A DNA stretch of 9,834 nt from GCA-2731375 sp046582635. GTDB lineage: Bacteria > Pseudomonadota > Alphaproteobacteria > GCA-2731375. The notes below the pieces were generated by a model. It saw nothing but the letters and a program-made list of their open reading frames with translations. It searched no databases and had not been told where the DNA came from. Numbering within the stretch: the stretch's first letter is position 1; each line of letters starts with the position of its first letter. Positions 6,562-9,834 of this stretch are shown piece by piece. The stretch is taken from contig JAYGEA010000254.1 of NCBI GenBank assembly GCA_046582635.1, positions 1 to 9,834 on the forward strand. Reading direction: 5' to 3'. A program made the translations under genes and the position numbers.

Positions 6562-8175
6562 ATGCAGGGCGAAGCCATCAAGATCCTGTTCGAACGTTAC
6601 GGCCCAAAATACCGGGCCTTCGTCACCTTCACGGTCATTCTCGGCATCGTCTCCATGCTGTTGAACGGCACCATGATCAACGTGGCAATTCCCGTCATCA
6701 TGGGGGCCTTCGGCGTGGGCCAGGCCACGGCCCATTGGCTGGCCACGGGATACATCGCCTCCATGACCGTGGCCATGTTGCTGAACGACTGGTTCGTCCG
6801 TTCGTTCGGGATGCGGGCGACCTATCTGGGTGCCATGGCGATCTTCGCCATCGGCGCCTTCATGGGTGGTTTGAGCAACAACATCGACGTCATGATCACG
6901 GGACGGGTGCTCCAGGGTTTGGGCGCCGGTCTGGTGCAGCCGCTGTCCATGGTTTTGATGTTCCAGGTCTTTCCCATCAATCAACGGGGTAAGGCCATGG
7001 GCCTGTTCGGGGTCGGCGTGGTCGTCGCGCCGACCATGGGGCCGACCATCGGTGGCTTGTTGCTGGATGGCTTCAATTGGCATTACGTTTTCTTTGCCTC
7101 CGTCCCCGTGGCCGCCCTGGGCAGCATTCTAGCCTGGCTGTTCATGCCCTGGCGCACGGGCAACGATCCCAAACCGGCCTTTGACTGGACGGGGCTGTCC
7201 CTCTTGGTGGTGTTCGTTTGTTCAGGGCTGATCGGGCTGTCGTCCGGCCAGCGGGAAGGCTGGCATGCGCCCATCGTGGCGGTCTATTTTTCGACCTTCT
7301 TCGTGGCGTTTTTTGCCTTTCTTTGGTGGGAATGGCGGGCCCCGGAACCAATCCTGCAACTGCGGCTGTTTCTCAACAAACAGTTCGCGGCGGCCGCCGT
7401 CGTGCGCATGGCCCTGGGCGCGGGCCTCTATGGCACCACCTATCTGATCCCGCTGTTCGTGCAGACCGTGCAGGGCTATTCCCCGACCCGGTCCGGCCTG
7501 TTGATGGTGCCCGCTGGTCTGACCATGATGATGCTGATGCCCATTGCCGGCCGCCTGGCGGACAAGCTGCCCCGCCACTGGCTGATCCTGGGCGGGCTGT
7601 GCGCCTTCGCCCTGTCGTCCATGTTGATGACCGGGGCCCATACGGACACGCCATTCTGGACCTTCGCCATGTGGCTGGTGATCGGCCGCATCGGCCTGGC
7701 CTTCGTTATTCCCACCATCAACGCCACCGCCCTGCACAGCTTGCCCAGCCATTTGGTCAGCCAGGGCTCGGGCGCGGTAAACTTTATGCGCCAGATGGGC
7801 GGCGCCATGGGCGTCAACCTGATCGCCGTGGCGCTGGAGCATCGGACGGCGGTGTTTTCCCAGGCCCTGGCCGGCTCGCAAACCCCGGACAATGCCCTGA
7901 CCCAGGAGTTGATGAAGGGGATGTCAGGCTTGTTGTCGCAATTGGGCTGGCCAGTGGAACTGCACCCTATTGCGGCCCTGCAGATGCTCGGTACCTCGCT
8001 CTACGCCCAGGCCAATATGTTGGCCTTCCGGGACGTATTTCTATTCCTCGGAGTGGTCTATTTCATCGCCATGGTGCCGGCCACGCTGTTGCGCATTCCA
8101 AAAGGCGCGGCGGTGGTGCCCGGGCGCGCCGGCGGTGGGCCGAGAGCCATGGGCAAGGCCCGGAGTTCGGGCTGA
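6562..8175 (+). CDS. DHA2-family (EmrB/QacA-type) MFS exporter, copy 3
   Basis: A 537-residue third paralogue, colinear with the others. The extra nine residues come only from a longer Gly/Arg-rich C-terminal tail (PGRAGGGPRAMGKARSSG). Motifs: RVLQGLGAG at 115-123, APTMGPTIGG at 156-165, FDWTGL at 208-213, GLSSGQREGWH at 225-235 and GYSPTRSGLLMVPAG. TMS1 reads LNGTMINVAIP, so the usual Asp is Asn35 here, and NDW with Asp76 is kept. It differs most in the loop after TMS6 (MPWRTGNDPKPAFDW, where copies 1 and 2 have MPGG) and in the segment AAAVVRMALGAGLYG, which carries an Arg where the others have Gly. These differences may change specificity. The ATG lies 6 nt after the copy 2 stop, behind a run of G. 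It is the last gene of the operon, with no clear terminator after it. Confidence 0.92.
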   Translation: MQGEAIKILFERYGPKYRAFVTFTVILGIVSMLLNGTMINVAIPVIMGAFGVGQATAHWLATGYIASMTVAMLLNDWFVRSFGMRATYLGAMAIFAIGAFMGGLSNNIDVMITGRVLQGLGAGLVQPLSMVLMFQVFPINQRGKAMGLFGVGVVVAPTMGPTIGGLLLDGFNWHYVFFASVPVAALGSILAWLFMPWRTGNDPKPAFDWTGLSLLVVFVCSGLIGLSSGQREGWHAPIVAVYFSTFFVAFFAFLWWEWRAPEPILQLRLFLNKQFAAAAVVRMALGAGLYGTTYLIPLFVQTVQGYSPTRSGLLMVPAGLTMMMLMPIAGRLADKLPRHWLILGGLCAFALSSMLMTGAHTDTPFWTFAMWLVIGRIGLAFVIPTINATALHSLPSHLVSQGSGAVNFMRQMGGAMGVNLIAVALEHRTAVFSQALAGSQTPDNALTQELMKGMSGLLSQLGWPVELHPIAALQMLGTSLYAQANMLAFRDVFLFLGVVYFIAMVPATLLRIPKGAAVVPGRAGGGPRAMGKARSSG

Positions 8176-8235
8176 ATCCGCCGCCAATCCGGCCATATTT
8201 GCGACTAAATTAGCCCTCTTATCGCTCGCTTTTCG

Positions 8236-8264
8236 TTGCCGAAAACCGCAATACCTGGTATAAT
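8236..8264 (+). promoter_or_regulatory. Sigma70-type promoter of gyrA
   Basis: TTGCCG (-35, 8236-8241) and TATAAT (-10, 8259-8264) are separated by exactly 17 bp. The -10 is a perfect consensus. Transcription would begin near 8271, leaving a leader of about 85 nt before the chosen gyrA start. Because the in-frame ATG at 8263 sits inside the -10 box, it cannot be the translation start from this promoter. Confidence 0.75.
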
Positions 8265-8288
8265 GAGGTACCGTGTCCCGCAATATCT
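8246..8288. repeat. Direct repeat CCGCAATA(C/T)CT flanking the gyrA -10 box
   Basis: CCGCAATACCT at 8246-8256 and CCGCAATATCT at 8278-8288 match at 10 of 11 positions and are 32 bp apart, about three helical turns. One copy lies in the promoter spacer and the other just after the expected transcription start. This is a plausible regulator site, but it may be chance. Confidence 0.3.
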
Positions 8289-8355
8289 CGTGACCGTCTC
8301 CCTTGGCGCCCCACTGGCACTCAAGCCATGCGCTGCACCATCAGGATTGCCTCAA

Positions 8356-9834
8356 TTGACCGACGACAATCAGACGTCGCCACCTGACGAAACACCCAAA
8401 AACCCACCTGTCAATCCACCGGGCGGCGGTGGCCGGGCGGATGCCATTGTGCCCATCGCCATCGAAGACGAGATGCGCAAATCCTATCTCGATTACGCCA
8501 TGAGCGTGATCGTCTCCCGGGCCATACCCGATGCCCGCGATGGCTTGAAGCCGGTGCACCGGCGCATCCTCTTTGCCATGCACGAGGCGGGCTATTCCTC
8601 GGACAAGCCGTACCGAAAATCCGCCCGCGTGGTGGGTGATGTCATGGGCCGTTATCACCCCCACGGCGATCAGGCGATTTACGATGCCATGGTGCGCATG
8701 GCGCAAAAATTCGCCATGCGCCTGCCGCTGTTGGACGGCCAGGGCAATTTCGGCTCCATGGATGGCGACCGGGCCGCCGCCATGCGTTATACCGAAGTCC
8801 GGATGGACAAGCCGGCGGAAATGCTGCTGGCCGATATTGACAAGGACACGGTTGATTTCCAGGACAACTATGATGGTTCCGCCTCGGAGCCGGTGGTCCT
8901 GCCGGCCATGTTCCCCAATCTGCTGGTCAATGGCGCGGGCGGCATCGCCGTTGGCATGGCAACCAATATTCCGCCCCATAATCTGGGCGAGGTGATCGAC
9001 GGCTGTTGCGCTTACCTGGATAACCCGGACATTGATGTCGACGGCTTGATGGTGCATGTCCTGGGTCCGGATTTTCCCACGGGCGCCCTGATCCTGGGGC
9101 GCGCCGGAATTCACTCGGCCTTTCGCACCGGGCGCGGCTCCGTCGTCATGCGCGGGCGTACCTATGTGGAAACCATCCGAAAAGATCGCAAAGCCATCAT
9201 CGTCACGGAAGTTCCCTATCAGGTGAATAAAGCCGGCATGATTGAAAAAATCGCCGAGGCCGTGCGCGCCAAGCGGATCGAGGGCATCTCCGATCTGCGC
9301 GACGAAAGCGACCGCACCGGGATCCGCGTGGTGATCGAATTAAAGCGCGATGCCATGGCGGATGTGGTGTTGAACCAATTGTTCCGCTTCTCGCCCCTGC
9401 AAACATCCTTCGGGGTCAACAGCCTGGCCCTGAACCGGGGCCGGCCGGAATTGATGAACCTGGCCCAGATGATCGCCGCCTTTGTCGACAGCCGCGAGGT
9501 GGTGGTCACCCGGCGCACCAAATATCTGCTGGGCAAGGCGCGGGAGCGGGCCCATGTTCTGGCCGGCCTGGCCATTGCCGTCGCCAATATCGACGCCATC
9601 ATCGCCATGATCCGCGCGGCCCCCGACCCGGCCACGGCGCGGGCCCAATTGATGGAGCGGGAATGGCCCGCCCATGAGGTTGAGGCCATGATCCAATTGA
9701 TTGACGAGCCCGGACGCCGGGTTGTCGATGGGGTCTATCGGTTGAGTGAAATTCAGGCCCGCGCCATCCTTGATCTGCGCCTGCAACGGTTAACCGCGCT
9801 GGGCCGTGACGAAGTTGGCAGCGAATTGCGGGAG
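8356..9834 (+). CDS. gyrA: DNA gyrase subunit A, N-terminal 493 codons (runs off the window)
   Basis: The breakage-reunion subunit of the A2B2 gyrase, which introduces negative supercoils. Seen: EDEMRKSYLDYAMSVIVSRA at 37-56, DGLKPVHRRIL at 62-72, the winged-helix segment with RYHPHGDQAIYD at 99-110, DGQGNFGSMDGD at 127-138 and AAMRYTE with the catalytic Tyr145 (E. coli Tyr122). The tower region and NRGRPELMNL follow. The sequence is open to the last base; the C-terminal beta-pinwheel is outside. I chose TTG at 8356: AGGA at 8343-8346 lies 9 nt upstream, and the protein then starts MTDDNQTSPP. The N-terminus is about 23 residues longer than in E. coli and is Pro/Gly-rich. GTG 8290 and TTG 8347 are less likely alternatives. 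Gln106 occupies the Ser83 quinolone position, while Asp110 (Asp87) is kept. GyrA rather than ParC is supported by the overall motif spacing. Confidence 0.95.
   Translation, partial: MTDDNQTSPPDETPKNPPVNPPGGGGRADAIVPIAIEDEMRKSYLDYAMSVIVSRAIPDARDGLKPVHRRILFAMHEAGYSSDKPYRKSARVVGDVMGRYHPHGDQAIYDAMVRMAQKFAMRLPLLDGQGNFGSMDGDRAAAMRYTEVRMDKPAEMLLADIDKDTVDFQDNYDGSASEPVVLPAMFPNLLVNGAGGIAVGMATNIPPHNLGEVIDGCCAYLDNPDIDVDGLMVHVLGPDFPTGALILGRAGIHSAFRTGRGSVVMRGRTYVETIRKDRKAIIVTEVPYQVNKAGMIEKIAEAVRAKRIEGISDLRDESDRTGIRVVIELKRDAMADVVLNQLFRFSPLQTSFGVNSLALNRGRPELMNLAQMIAAFVDSREVVVTRRTKYLLGKARERAHVLAGLAIAVANIDAIIAMIRAAPDPATARAQLMEREWPAHEVEAMIQLIDEPGRRVVDGVYRLSEIQARAILDLRLQRLTALGRDEVGSELRE

Larger units (their letters stand above)
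8176..8355. other. Intergenic region between pump copy 3 and gyrA
   Basis: The 180 bases hold the gyrA promoter and leader. A short stem GCCCG/CGGGC at 8158-8172 overlaps the end of copy 3, but no T-run follows, so a Rho-independent terminator is not supported. CTAAATTAG at 8205-8213 is a small AT-rich dyad of unknown meaning. No supported small gene was found. Confidence 0.6.

Noticed and set aside
8158..8172. GCCCG-GAGTT-CGGGC stem at the end of pump copy 3 as a terminator
   Set aside because: It is only 5 bp, lies inside the coding sequence and is not followed by a T-run.
8205..8213. CTAAATTAG as a second site for the MarR-type regulator
   Set aside because: It is only a 4-bp dyad around one base, and similarity to CTAATTAG at 1585 may be chance in an AT-rich stretch.
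8263..8265. ATG as the gyrA start, in frame with the gene
   Set aside because: It overlaps the perfect TATAAT box, so a transcript from that promoter would not contain it, and the added residues do not resemble gyrase.

Overview
The window reads as a piece of an alphaproteobacterial chromosome. The GC content is moderately high, with AT-rich promoter gaps. The gyrA start resembles alphaproteobacterial gyrases, with Gln at the E. coli Ser83 position and the run HPHGDQAIYDA. A Rhodospirillales-like host is my best guess from memory of related proteins, not a measured placement.

Layout. (1) Bases 1-92, minus strand: the first 30 codons of a transposase that matches the N-terminal helix-turn-helix of the IS30 family. 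The rest of the element lies left of the window. Its outer end, with a perfect 9-bp inverted repeat, lies between about 93 and 140, against the stop codon of the next gene. (2) Bases 135-1452, minus strand: a two-gene operon of a NIPSNAP-family protein followed by a luciferase-like (LLM class) flavin-dependent oxidoreductase. (3) Bases 1453-1665: a divergent, AT-rich control region with two dyads that look like operators. (4) Bases 1666-8175, plus strand: a tightly packed five-gene operon of a SlyA/MarR-type regulator, an EmrA/HlyD-type membrane fusion adaptor, and three consecutive EmrB/QacA-type (DHA2) 14-helix MFS exporters. The three exporters are clear paralogues that align end to end without gaps; gaps between operon genes are 6 nt or less, or the genes overlap. 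(5) Bases 8176-8355: an intergenic region with a near-consensus sigma70 promoter. (6) From 8356 to the window end: the first 493 codons of gyrA, DNA gyrase subunit A.

How it may work together. The MarR-type protein is expected to sense a small molecule and control its own operon, and possibly the divergent NIPSNAP/oxidoreductase pair as well. The adaptor would link an inner-membrane MFS pump to an outer-membrane channel encoded elsewhere, since no TolC-like gene is present. The most distinctive feature is one adaptor serving three tandem pump genes. All three pumps lack the usual TMS1 aspartate of DHA2 exporters and share an Asn-Asp-Trp at the end of TMS2. The flavin enzyme pair could modify the compound that the pumps export; this is inference from gene order only.

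I found no CRISPR array, tRNA, rRNA or clear intrinsic terminator. The window is mostly recognisable families; the novelty lies in the arrangement and in shared sequence departures.
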